28,514 bases of DNA, from positions 1 to 28,514 of the forward strand of contig JBKPNZ010000050.1 of NCBI GenBank assembly GCA_046732895.1, written 5' to 3'. This DNA comes from JBKPNZ01 sp046732895 (GTDB lineage Bacteria > Actinomycetota > Thermoleophilia > Solirubrobacterales > 70-9). The translations under genes were made by a program, and so were the position numbers. Shown in pieces: positions 14,981-21,355 of this stretch. Below the pieces are notes generated by a model. The model ran no database searches. It was not told where the DNA came from and was given only the letters and a program-made list of their open reading frames with translations. How positions within the stretch are numbered: position 1 is the first letter of the stretch; each line of letters starts with the position of its first letter.

Positions 14981-15981
14981 CAGGGAGCCGTTTCAACCGG
15001 CACGCGGAGTGTGACTCGGGTTCCCTCGCCTGGGTGGGTCTCGATGTCCAGCGTTCCGTTCGCGAGCAACGCCCTCTCTCGCATGCCCTCGATACCGATC
15101 GTTTCCGCGTTTACGCGCTGAGCGAGCATGCCGATCCCGTCATCGCTCACCCGGAGCTCGACCGCTCCGTCAATGGCGTCGAGCTCGACCCGACATTGCG
15201 ATGCTTGCGCGTGGCGGAGGACGTTTGTCAGAGCTTCCTGCGCCACGCGGTAGATGACTAGCTCGAGCTCAGTCGGCAGCTTGGGCAGCTGAGCCGAGAA
15301 CCGGCGCTCGATCCGGAGGCCGCCCTGGCGATCGACACGCGAGGTCAGGGCGATCAGGGCATTGATCAGGCCAAGGTCATCGAGGGCTTCCGGGCGAAGG
15401 TCTCGGGAGATCCTCCGGATCTCGTCGAGGCTCGCGTGAAGCTGCGCCGCGAGAGCGGCCATCCGCTCGCGTTGGGCCGGAGAGCCCTCGCGGGCTGCCC
15501 GTTCGATCTCCAAGGCAATGGCGGTTAGCGTTTGACCTGCCTCGTCATGCAGTGCCCGACCAATGCGGAGCCGTTCTCGCTCCTGAGCCGTGAGGGCGGC
15601 GCGGGCACCGGCGCGTCGCTCCTCCGCTAGCCGATCGACCATGGCGTTGAATGTCTCGATGAATGCCGCGAGAGCCGGGCCATACGTTTCGCCAGCGCCC
15701 AACCGCCGGGCCGGATTGCGCAGATCGACCCCCTCCATCTGCTTCGCGAGCTCACCGAGCGGTGAGAGAGCGCGCCGGAGAAGCAGCAGGTCGACCACAA
15801 GCATCGCGCCCAATCCGATCGCGAGGACGAGCACCTCCGTGAGCCGCGGCGGGGCATGCACGGTAATCGGCGTGACGAGGAAGAGGATGAAGACGATCGC
15901 GAACACCGCGGCATTCGCCAAGCCCGCGCGCCAGCCCAGGGAGAGTCGTCTCGGCTCGCGGATGTACTCGAGAGGGCGCAT
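14980..15981 (-). CDS. Membrane sensor histidine kinase, NarX/DesK class
   Basis: A 333-residue kinase from ATG 15981, the ORF's longer start being poor sequence. Two transmembrane helices (residues ~20-40 and ~47-68) enclose only a few outside residues. A HAMP-like linker (ALSPLGELAKQMEGVDL) and a HisKA_3 domain with His145 (GRALHDEAGQTLTAIAL) follow. The HATPase_c domain has EALTNVLRHAQAS (N box), VSDDGIGM and GIEGMRERALLANG. There is no GAF or heme domain as in DosS, so the signal is probably sensed in or near the membrane, for example membrane state or quinone redox. Upstream gene B is on the same strand and ends 65 bp before; no ATGGG site precedes the kinase. Confidence 0.93.
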   Translation of the reverse strand: MRPLEYIREPRRLSLGWRAGLANAAVFAIVFILFLVTPITVHAPPRLTEVLVLAIGLGAMLVVDLLLLRRALSPLGELAKQMEGVDLRNPARRLGAGETYGPALAAFIETFNAMVDRLAEERRAGARAALTAQERERLRIGRALHDEAGQTLTAIALEIERAAREGSPAQRERMAALAAQLHASLDEIRRISRDLRPEALDDLGLINALIALTSRVDRQGGLRIERRFSAQLPKLPTELELVIYRVAQEALTNVLRHAQASQCRVELDAIDGAVELRVSDDGIGMLAQRVNAETIGIEGMRERALLANGTLDIETHPGEGTRVTLRVPVETAP

Positions 15982-16045
15982 CGCTTGGAAACGAAAGCAC
16001 GCTCCGCGAATCGGCGGACCGAGTCGGCAGGGGCGAGCGACACGT

Positions 16046-16579
16046 TCAGAGGAGTGCCAGGGTCGAACAGACCTCGTCAACGAGACTCAGGCCATCGCCG
16101 GTGGCGTGCAGAGCGCTGTCGCGCTCCGTCAGCAGCAGACGAGCCCGAGCCACCCCCTGGGCCCGCACGCGAGGATCGTCTCGCAGCCTTTTCGCAAGAT
16201 GAGCGAGGCGCGGCGCCGCGGTGCGTACGCCGCGGCAGTTCACCGGCACGACGCTGGGCGGAGGCGCGCTTCTGGCCGCGGCGAGATGGCGCTCGTAGGC
16301 GGCCGCCAGCGCTTCGCGATTGCTCCCGGCGGTCAGCTCGGACGCCCGCAGATCCCGACACTCACTCGACTCGGGCTCGACCCCGGCGGCTAGCTCTCTG
16401 TCGATCGCGTTCCTGCGTAGCCGACACCGGAGCGTGATCAGCAACGAGCTTCTGGGCCGCCCCCGCCTCGTCAGGCCGCTCGGCGTGGACGGGGCCGGAA
16501 AGAACGGCACGAACGGCAAGAACGAGAAACGGATGATCCAGGGGTCGTACGAGCACCCGTGCCTGGTGAGTTCGGTCAT
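16046..16579 (-). CDS. Family X copy B: unknown conserved protein
   Basis: A 177-residue protein. GAGGGG just upstream supports ATG 16579. The first ~45 residues include an unusual aromatic/proline stretch (IIRFSFLPFVPFFP). The conserved part begins with Arg-rich LITLRCRLRRNAIDRELAAGVEP, then DLRASEL, LAHLAKRLRDDP, GVARARLLL and DSAL. The blocks align in order with copies A (5676) and C (16721). Predicted mostly helical. No known domain is recognised and no catalytic motif is evident. It is divergent from copy C across a 141-bp gap holding two perfect ATGGG-N8-CCCAT palindromes, so both are probably controlled together. Function unknown. Confidence 0.68.
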   Translation of the reverse strand: MTELTRHGCSYDPWIIRFSFLPFVPFFPAPSTPSGLTRRGRPRSSLLITLRCRLRRNAIDRELAAGVEPESSECRDLRASELTAGSNREALAAAYERHLAAARSAPPPSVVPVNCRGVRTAAPRLAHLAKRLRDDPRVRAQGVARARLLLTERDSALHATGDGLSLVDEVCSTLALL

Positions 16580-16641
16580 GGCCCCTCAAATCGGAGTGGT
16601 TGGTGTCCAATCAAGGTTCCGGCATGGAGGGCTGCACGGCC

Positions 16642-16659
16642 ATGGGTGTGGATGCCCAT
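16642..16659. promoter_or_regulatory. DosR-like palindrome, perfect (ATGGG-N8-CCCAT)
   Basis: ATGGG (16642-16646), TGTGGATG, CCCAT (16655-16659), in the gap between divergent copies B and C. It lies 63 bp before the copy B ATG, matching the 64-bp distances at 6213 and 18399. Confidence 0.68.
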
Positions 16660-16676
16660 CGCTCAAGGTCCGGGAT

Positions 16677-16694
16677 ATGGGGCGCGGACCCCAT
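16677..16694. promoter_or_regulatory. DosR-like palindrome, perfect (ATGGGG-N6-CCCCAT)
   Basis: ATGGG (16677-16681), 8-bp spacer, CCCAT (16690-16694); symmetry extends one base inward. It ends 27 bp before the copy C ATG. Its start is 35 bp from the start of the 16642 site, so two dimers could bind in the same gap. Confidence 0.68.
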
Positions 16695-16720
16695 TGGCGC
16701 CGCGGGGACGGTCGCGCACC

Positions 16721-17224
16721 ATGCACCAAGTGATCCCGCTCAGGCTACGAAAACGTCGTCCGACGCTTCGCACCAGGTTCCGGGCAGCGCGGAAGGCTGT
16801 CGAGCTTGACGAGGCCCTCGCCGACGGAGCGGACCCGTTGGCCAGCGACGTACTCGCCCTGCGGGCTGCCCAGCTCGTCAGGCCGACGAGGCGGGCAGAG
16901 CTCGCTCACGCGCTTGAACTGGTGGTGGAGCAAGTTGCGACCGGGGGACCCTCTCCCGTACCGGGTCCAACGATCCTGAGACGCGAGCCGATCGCTCGGA
17001 ATTGCCCGCGGCTGCTCGCCTTGGCCCACCGGCTGGGGAGTGACAGCCTGGCCTGTCTACCGGGACTCGCGATGGCGGACCGCCTGATCGCCTTCGGCGA
17101 CAGCCCGCTGTACATGGCCCTCGATCCGCTGCAGCTGATGCATCGCATCGAGGAGACCTTTGCTGCCCTCGAGCCGGATTGGGATGGCCAGCCGGCAGAC
17201 ATGCCTCGCTGGGACGGCCGATGA
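16721..17224 (+). CDS. Family X copy C: unknown conserved protein
   Basis: A 167-residue protein, the most intact of the three family members. It has an Arg/Lys-rich start (LRLRKRRPTLRTRFRAARK), then VELDEALADGADPLASDVLALRAAQLV, an Arg-bounded helical stretch (TRRAELAHALELVVEQV), LLALAHRLGS, and GLAMADRLIAFGDSPLY. The basic N-terminus could contact nucleic acid or membrane. No known domain is recognised. The stop overlaps the ferredoxin start (CGATGACC), so it heads the ferredoxin/membrane/hemerythrin operon. Two perfect palindromes lie upstream. Recurrence in redox/stress operons under one motif suggests a stress role, but activity is unknown. Confidence 0.72.
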   Translation: MHQVIPLRLRKRRPTLRTRFRAARKAVELDEALADGADPLASDVLALRAAQLVRPTRRAELAHALELVVEQVATGGPSPVPGPTILRREPIARNCPRLLALAHRLGSDSLACLPGLAMADRLIAFGDSPLYMALDPLQLMHRIEETFAALEPDWDGQPADMPRWDGR

Positions 17225-17469
17225 CCTATGTGATCGCGGAGCCCTGCATCGACGTCAAGGACGAGCTCGACTACGACGCCGTCGAGCAGCTCTTCATCGA
17301 CCCTGACGAGTGCATCGACTGCGATGCCTGCGTCGAGGCCTGCCCGGTCGACGCGACCTTCGCCGAGGACCAGCTTCCCGGCGCGTGGCTCGGCTACGCC
17401 GCGATCAACGCTGACTACTACAAGCGCCGCCACATCAACAGAGCATGCGGCACGCAAGGTCCGACCTGA
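17221..17469 (+). CDS. Ferredoxin, FdxA-like, with a reduced cysteine set
   Basis: An 82-residue protein beginning MTYVIAEPCIDVKD, the classic start of actinobacterial 7Fe ferredoxins, and containing DECIDCDACVEACPVDA and the usual GYAAINADYY tail. In FdxA proteins the segment after DVKD carries two further cysteines (CVEVCPVDC). Here it is replaced by a shorter acidic stretch, ELDYDAVEQL. CxxCxxCxxxCP remains and could bind one [4Fe-4S] cluster; the [3Fe-4S] site has lost ligands. Translation is coupled to copy C upstream. The electron donor may be the FAD reductase at 10157 (inference). FdxA is a hypoxia-regulon gene in mycobacteria. Confidence 0.85.
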   Translation: MTYVIAEPCIDVKDELDYDAVEQLFIDPDECIDCDACVEACPVDATFAEDQLPGAWLGYAAINADYYKRRHINRACGTQGPT

Positions 17470-17922
17470 CGCCCTCTGCTCTCGCGAGCCTCGCCGCGGC
17501 CTCCGTGGCCCTCGCGGCCCGTGTCGCTGATCCGTTCGCCCACGGCACCTGGCTGGTCGCCTACCTCGTCCTCGTCGGGTTCCTCGCTCAACTTCTCCTC
17601 GGCCTCGGCCAGGGAGCGTTGCTGTCGGCTGGCGGCCTGTCAGTGCCGCCCCGCCGGGTTCGGCTTGCGCAAACCCTGCTCTGGAACTTCGGTGGTTGCG
17701 GTGCCGGTCGGCGTCCTCGCAGAGACGAGGTTCGCGGTCGTCGCCGGGAGCGTCAGCCTTATCGCGGCACTGGCGTCGCTGGCGAGCACGACGCGGCTCC
17801 GGCTGGCCGGGGCGCGCGCCCACCGGAGCGGGCTAGGCTGGGCCTACGCCGTTCTCTTGGCGACGATGATGGTCAGCACCCTGATCGGAACGGCCCTGGC
17901 GTGGGACATCCCTTGGACGTGA
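17445..17922 (+). pseudogene. Frameshifted membrane protein
   Basis: Frame one from ATG 17445 gives a hydrophobic start (LTPSALASLAAASVALAAR, then WLVAYLVLVGFLAQLLLGLG) as far as LLWNFG near 17694. The coding pattern then moves to the +1 frame: VAVPVGVLAETRFAVVAGSVSL to ALLATMMVSTLIGTALAWD, stopping at 17922. Removing one base around 17692-17698 (GGTGGTTG) would restore a protein of about 158 residues with four or five membrane helices. Either a true frameshift mutation or a sequence error. It overlaps the ferredoxin end by 25 bp and stops one base before the hemerythrin start. Family not recognised. Confidence 0.68.
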
Positions 17923-17923
17923 C

Positions 17924-18359
17924 ATGGTGAAGCGATCGGAGGCGCTGCGCTCGCTCTCGCCCGAGCACCATCAGGCTCTGACGATCACCAAGGAGCTGCG
18001 TCGGACAGACGACCCCGAACGGGCATCGGCTCGGTTCCGAGAGTTCTGGAAACAGGAAGGGGCGCTCCATTTTCCGAATCGAGGAAGAGGTGCTGCTGCC
18101 GACGTGGGAGCTCCGCGGGACCGCTGACGCCGACGCTGCCGCACGCATCGCGCGGGAGCACCTCGGGCTCCGCACCGCCGCCCTCGAGCTCGGCGATAAG
18201 CCTGCGCTGGCAACCGTCCGAGAGCTCGGCGAAACGCTTGCCGCGCACATTCGCTTCGAGGAGCGGGAGCTTTTCCCGCTGATCCTGGCTGATTTGGGGG
18301 CCGGCGAACTGGAGCAATTGGCTTCCGCTGTCGCAGAGGCCGAGCGCGACGATCACTAG
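17924..18359 (+). pseudogene. Frameshifted hemerythrin-like (HHE) protein
   Basis: Frame one gives SLSPEHHQALTITKELRR to EGALHF; the +1 frame continues RIEEEVLLPTWEL to HIRFEERELFPLI and stops at 18359. With one base removed at ~18069-18075 (CATTTTCCG) the protein would be ~144 residues with the four-helix HHE pattern: H in EHH, HFRIEEE and HIRFEERELFP are the iron-binding His/Glu motifs. Hemerythrins bind O2 or sense oxygen, NO or redox through a di-iron site. Two neighbouring genes with the same kind of +1 shift point either to decay of this operon's end or to local sequence errors. Confidence 0.75.
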
Positions 18360-18398
18360 TGGTCAGGCTCCCGCCGCGATCCCTCGCCGCGGGCAGGA

Positions 18399-18416
18399 AT
18401 GGGTGAGCACACCCAT
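18399..18416. promoter_or_regulatory. DosR-like palindrome, perfect (ATGGG-N8-CCCAT)
   Basis: ATGGG (18399-18403), TGAGCACA, CCCAT (18412-18416); the inner bases also pair as ATGGGTG/CACCCAT. It lies 64 bp before the ctaD ATG at 18480, in the gap after the hemerythrin gene. Confidence 0.68.
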
Positions 18417-18479
18417 GGTCCCGTCACAGCGCTGGCGAGACGATCCTCTGGTGCCACATCGAGCTGAACGGGCCGCCTG

Positions 18480-20471
18480 ATGCCAGTCCCGGTTCGACGT
18501 TCCTCTCCCCCAACGACGACCCGCGTCCATTCCCCCCCGGACGCGGGTCGTCACCCCCTTGGATGGCTGCGTGTCCCAGGGTGGCCGCGGGCACTGCTCG
18601 GGGCTCTCCTCGGTGGGGCTGTTGGCCTCGGCCTGGTAGTCGGTCTGCGTGCGATCTCGGGACTTGAGCTCTTCCAGACCGAGCAAACCGGCTATCCGCA
18701 CCTGATCGTGCCCGCGATCACGGCGCCGCTCGGCTTTCTGGCCGGTATCGGCTGCTTCGACTACTGGGTTCGTTGGGCTATCGGATCGCCGACCGTGACT
18801 GACGACCACTCCGACCATGGAGCAGATTCGTGGCGCGATTACTTTCGTTTCAACACCGACCACAAGGTAATCGGGGTCCAATACATCGTCACGACCTTCG
18901 CCTTCTTCTTCATCGGTGGAGCGCTTGCGATGGGCATTCGGGCCGAGCTAGCTCAGCCTGGAACCCAACTAGTCGATCCGGGCACGTACAACAGCCTTTT
19001 CTCCGCCCATGCCGCGATCATGATCTTTCTATTCGTCATCCCGGTTTTTGCCGGAATCGCGAACTACGTGCTGCCGCTCATGCTCGGGGCGCCGGACATG
19101 GCCTTCCCTCGCCTCAACGCCCTCAGCTTCTGGCTGCTGCCAATCGCCGGAACGCTCTTCTTGGCAAGTTTTCTGGTCCCCGGTGGTGCCTTCGACGCGG
19201 GGTGGACGGGCTACGCCCCGCTCTCGACCGGGGCTCCGGTCGGGCAGTCGTTTTTCAACCTCGGCGTCCAATTCGCAGGGTTCTCATCCATTTTTGCCGC
19301 GGTCAACTTCCTGGTCACGATCATCAGCATGCGTGCACCGGGAATGACGTTCTTTCGCATGCCTCTGCTGGTGTGGGCGAACCTAGCGACTTCGATCTTG
19401 ATCGTTGGCGCGACCCCCTTCATTGCCGGCGTGCAATTCATGGTGCTGTTCGACCGCGCGTTGCACACGAACTTCTTCCAGGCCGTCACCGGGGGCGACG
19501 TCATCAGCTACCAGCACATCTTCTGGTTCTACTCCCACCCGGCCGTCTACATCATGATGTTGCCGGGATTCGGGATCGTGAGCGAGGTGATCTCGACGAA
19601 CGCGAGAAAGCCCTTGTTCGGCTATCGGCTGATGGCGCTCTCGCTGATCGCCATCGTCCTGCTGTCGTACTCGGTTTGGGCGCATCACATGTTCGTATCC
19701 GGCATGTTCAGCTGGCTACGCGTGCCTATGATGCTGACGTCGGTCCTGATTGCGATCCCGACCGGGATCAAGATCTTCTCCTGGCTCGCCACCTTGTTCA
19801 AAGGCGTGATTCACACCCAGAGCACGGGGATGCTGTTCGCGCTGGCCTTTTTGTGCAGTTTCATCCTCGGAGGGATCTCCGGCGTCATGACGGCAATGAT
19901 CCCATTGGACATTCACGTCACCGACACGTACTTCATCGTGGCCCACATCCACTTCGTCCTCTTCGCGGGATCGGTCTTCACGATCTTTGCCGGGATCTAC
20001 CACTGGTTTCCGAAGATGACGGGACGCATGTATGACCCGCGCTTGGGGCGCCTGCACTTCTGGCTGACCCTCGTCGGTACTTGGGGGACCTTCGTGCCAA
20101 TGCACTGGATCGGGATGGAGGGCATGCCACGCCGGGTCGCTGACTACGCGGCGCAGTTCGGTCACTGGAACTTGTTCATCTCAGTCTGCGGCTTCATGCT
20201 GGGAGCTGCGCAGCTGATCTTCCTCTACAACATGATCGTCTCGTGGCGCTTTGGCCCGCGGGCCCCCGCTAACCCGTGGCGGGCAAAGACGATTGAATGG
20301 CTCGTCTCGTCACCGCCGCCGCGTTTCAACTTCGACGAGGTCCCTCGTGTCATCGGCGGACCGTACGGGTTCGGTGTCCCAGGCTCCCGTCACGCGGTGT
20401 TCCCGAGCCGTGAGGATCATCCGGTGACGGGTCCGGGCAAGCTCGAGCGGGCCGTCGTGGCGCGTAACTAG
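18480..20471 (+). CDS. ctaD: Cytochrome c oxidase subunit I, A2-type heme-copper oxidase
   Basis: A 663-residue catalytic subunit of a terminal oxidase. Ligands are visible: His177 (heme a, SAHAAIM), His353 (CuB) and Tyr357 in YSHPAVY, His402/His403 (CuB), His489 (heme a3) and His491 (heme a). Lys431 (PTGIKIFSW) marks the K channel. The Glu of HPEVY is Ala355 and the YSHPxVY motif is present, so this is A2-type, in which Tyr351/Ser352 replace the D-channel Glu. Residues 1-115 are an extension with two hydrophobic segments before the usual start (WRDYFRFNTDHKVIGVQY). No subunit II or III gene is adjacent, so partners must lie elsewhere. A perfect palindrome lies upstream. The start is uncertain because of a hairpin at 18515-18552. 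Confidence 0.95.
   Translation: MPVPVRRSSPPTTTRVHSPPDAGRHPLGWLRVPGWPRALLGALLGGAVGLGLVVGLRAISGLELFQTEQTGYPHLIVPAITAPLGFLAGIGCFDYWVRWAIGSPTVTDDHSDHGADSWRDYFRFNTDHKVIGVQYIVTTFAFFFIGGALAMGIRAELAQPGTQLVDPGTYNSLFSAHAAIMIFLFVIPVFAGIANYVLPLMLGAPDMAFPRLNALSFWLLPIAGTLFLASFLVPGGAFDAGWTGYAPLSTGAPVGQSFFNLGVQFAGFSSIFAAVNFLVTIISMRAPGMTFFRMPLLVWANLATSILIVGATPFIAGVQFMVLFDRALHTNFFQAVTGGDVISYQHIFWFYSHPAVYIMMLPGFGIVSEVISTNARKPLFGYRLMALSLIAIVLLSYSVWAHHMFVSGMFSWLRVPMMLTSVLIAIPTGIKIFSWLATLFKGVIHTQSTGMLFALAFLCSFILGGISGVMTAMIPLDIHVTDTYFIVAHIHFVLFAGSVFTIFAGIYHWFPKMTGRMYDPRLGRLHFWLTLVGTWGTFVPMHWIGMEGMPRRVADYAAQFGHWNLFISVCGFMLGAAQLIFLYNMIVSWRFGPRAPANPWRAKTIEWLVSSPPPRFNFDEVPRVIGGPYGFGVPGSRHAVFPSREDHPVTGPGKLERAVVARN
18515..18552. 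repeat. Perfect 14-bp inverted repeat near the ctaD start
   Basis: GACGACCCGCGTCC (18515-18528), loop with a 7-C run, GGACGCGGGTCGTC (18539-18552). It sits 35 bp inside the ctaD frame. Either it encodes part of the unusual N-terminus, it is an attenuator/terminator with a true start further on, or it is an mRNA stability element. No in-frame ATG follows for a long way, so the annotated start is kept. Confidence 0.55.
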
Positions 20472-20482
20472 CGCTCGAAAAG

Positions 20483-20668
20483 GGCTGTCTGAGCGGCTCG
20501 GGATGCGGCGGCGGAAGCGCCAATCCGGTCAACAACCCGGATGGGTGCGTCGAGACCGCCCCGGGTCTCGACGGCACCTTCTCGGTCGCCGTCAGCCCGA
20601 ACGGGAAGTCGGTCTACGTCGCCGGTGGCGCCGACAACGCGGTCGTCCGCTTCGATCGCGCCTTGTAG
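20483..20668 (+). pseudogene. C-terminal fragment of a beta-propeller protein
   Basis: A frame open from just after the ctaD stop reads KGCLSGSGCGG, then GLDGTFSVAVSPNGKSVYVAG and DNAVVRFDRAL before a stop at 20668. This is one blade plus of the repeat found in secreted actinobacterial YVTN/lactonase-like beta-propellers (KGCxxG...GLDGxxxVAVSPDGKSVYVA). There is no start codon or ribosome site. The rest of the gene is absent, so ctaD or neighbouring DNA appears to have replaced its 5' part. Confidence 0.65.
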
Positions 20669-20730
20669 ACGAGGCCCAGGGAACGCCGGAAGCCGGAGCC
20701 CCGGTCGACCCACAGGGGCTGCCTTCCGCG

Positions 20731-20746
20731 TACCTGTTTTCAGGTA
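20731..20746. promoter_or_regulatory. Palindrome TACCTG-TTTT-CAGGTA
   Basis: A perfect 6-bp inverted repeat with a T4 centre, in the 187-bp gap before the winged-helix regulator. The A/T-rich centre is unusual here, so it is a candidate operator or small hairpin. Further on CGGGA/TCCCG arms (~20799-20813) and a TAGGAT box (20830-20835), a possible -10, precede the gene. Confidence 0.35.
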
Positions 20747-20855
20747 AATCCCGCGGACAGGGCTGACATCGCGCGACTCCCACCGTTCCAGGACATGCCC
20801 GGGAAAGAGTCCCGAAGGCCACGGGTGGCTAGGATCCCACGCAGGAGGTTGTGCG

Positions 20856-21218
20856 ATGCAGCCTTCGACGGCTGCAGGAGCCGAATCAGCGCGCCCCGGG
20901 CCGGGCGCAGAGGCGGGAGGGCACGGCCGCGCTCACTGTCCGCCGCTCGTGTTCATCACCAGCCATGCCCGGGTGCTTCTGGCGCTCGCTCGTGATCCTG
21001 AGATTCGCGTCAGGCAGCTCGCCGAGGCTGCAGGGGTCACGAGGCGGTCCGCTTATCGGCTGCTCGCCGACCTGGTCGCGGCCGGCTATGTGCGGCGCAC
21101 GCGCGTGGGCCGGCGAAACCATTATGAACTCGATCCCGACCAGCCACTCGCGGACCCGATAGCCGGTCAGCACACGCTTGGGGACCTGATCGCGTTCTCT
21201 GAGGACGAGGAGCCCTGA
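20856..21218 (+). CDS. Winged helix-turn-helix transcriptional regulator
   Basis: A 120-residue DNA-binding protein. SHARVLLALARDPEIRVRQLAEAAGVTRRSAYRLLADLVAAGYVRRTRVGRRNHYELDP at ~36-92 is a MarR/ArsR-type winged helix, with the recognition helix at VTRRSAYRLLADL. ATG 20856 has a perfect AGGAGG (20843-20848). The N-terminal 30 residues are disordered. The C-terminus (HTLGDLIAFSEDEEP) is acidic and has no visible ligand or metal site. The operator-like repeats 35-70 bp downstream of its stop suggest it may control the secreted protein gene next to it. Confidence 0.86.
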   Translation: MQPSTAAGAESARPGPGAEAGGHGRAHCPPLVFITSHARVLLALARDPEIRVRQLAEAAGVTRRSAYRLLADLVAAGYVRRTRVGRRNHYELDPDQPLADPIAGQHTLGDLIAFSEDEEP

Positions 21219-21251
21219 AGGCGCAGTTACCGCATCCAGCGGCGCGAAGCG

Positions 21252-21288
21252 TGACAACAATGTCAGCTGTCAATCCCGTCCCTTGACA
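21252..21288. promoter_or_regulatory. Cluster of TGACA/TGTCA half-sites overlapping a -35 element
   Basis: TGACA (21252), TGTCA (21261), TGTCA (21268) and TGACA (21284, within TTGACA). They form inverted pairs TGACA-N4-TGTCA and CTGTCAA-N9-TTGACAG. The last half-site is the -35 hexamer of the promoter for the secreted protein, so binding there would repress. Likely regulator: the winged-helix protein ending at 21218 (inference). Confidence 0.55.
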
Positions 21289-21310
21289 GTGGCAGCCGCG
21301 GCGCAAGGAT
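21283..21310 (+). promoter_or_regulatory. Sigma-70-type promoter
   Basis: TTGACA (21283-21288), 16-bp spacer, AAGGAT (21305-21310). It lies 45 bp before the ATG at 21356, and an AAGGAGG ribosome site is at 21342-21348. The -35 is a perfect consensus and the -10 resembles the actinobacterial TAGGAT form. Confidence 0.6.
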
Positions 21311-21355
21311 CGGAGCCGAGTTGCCCCGACTGGGCGACAGCAAGGAGGCATCCGC

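Noticed and set aside
18426..18560. Open frame reading TILWCHIELNGPPDASPG across the ctaD start
   Set aside because: It looks partly protein-like but has no start and no family, and runs into the ctaD frame; not enough to call a gene.
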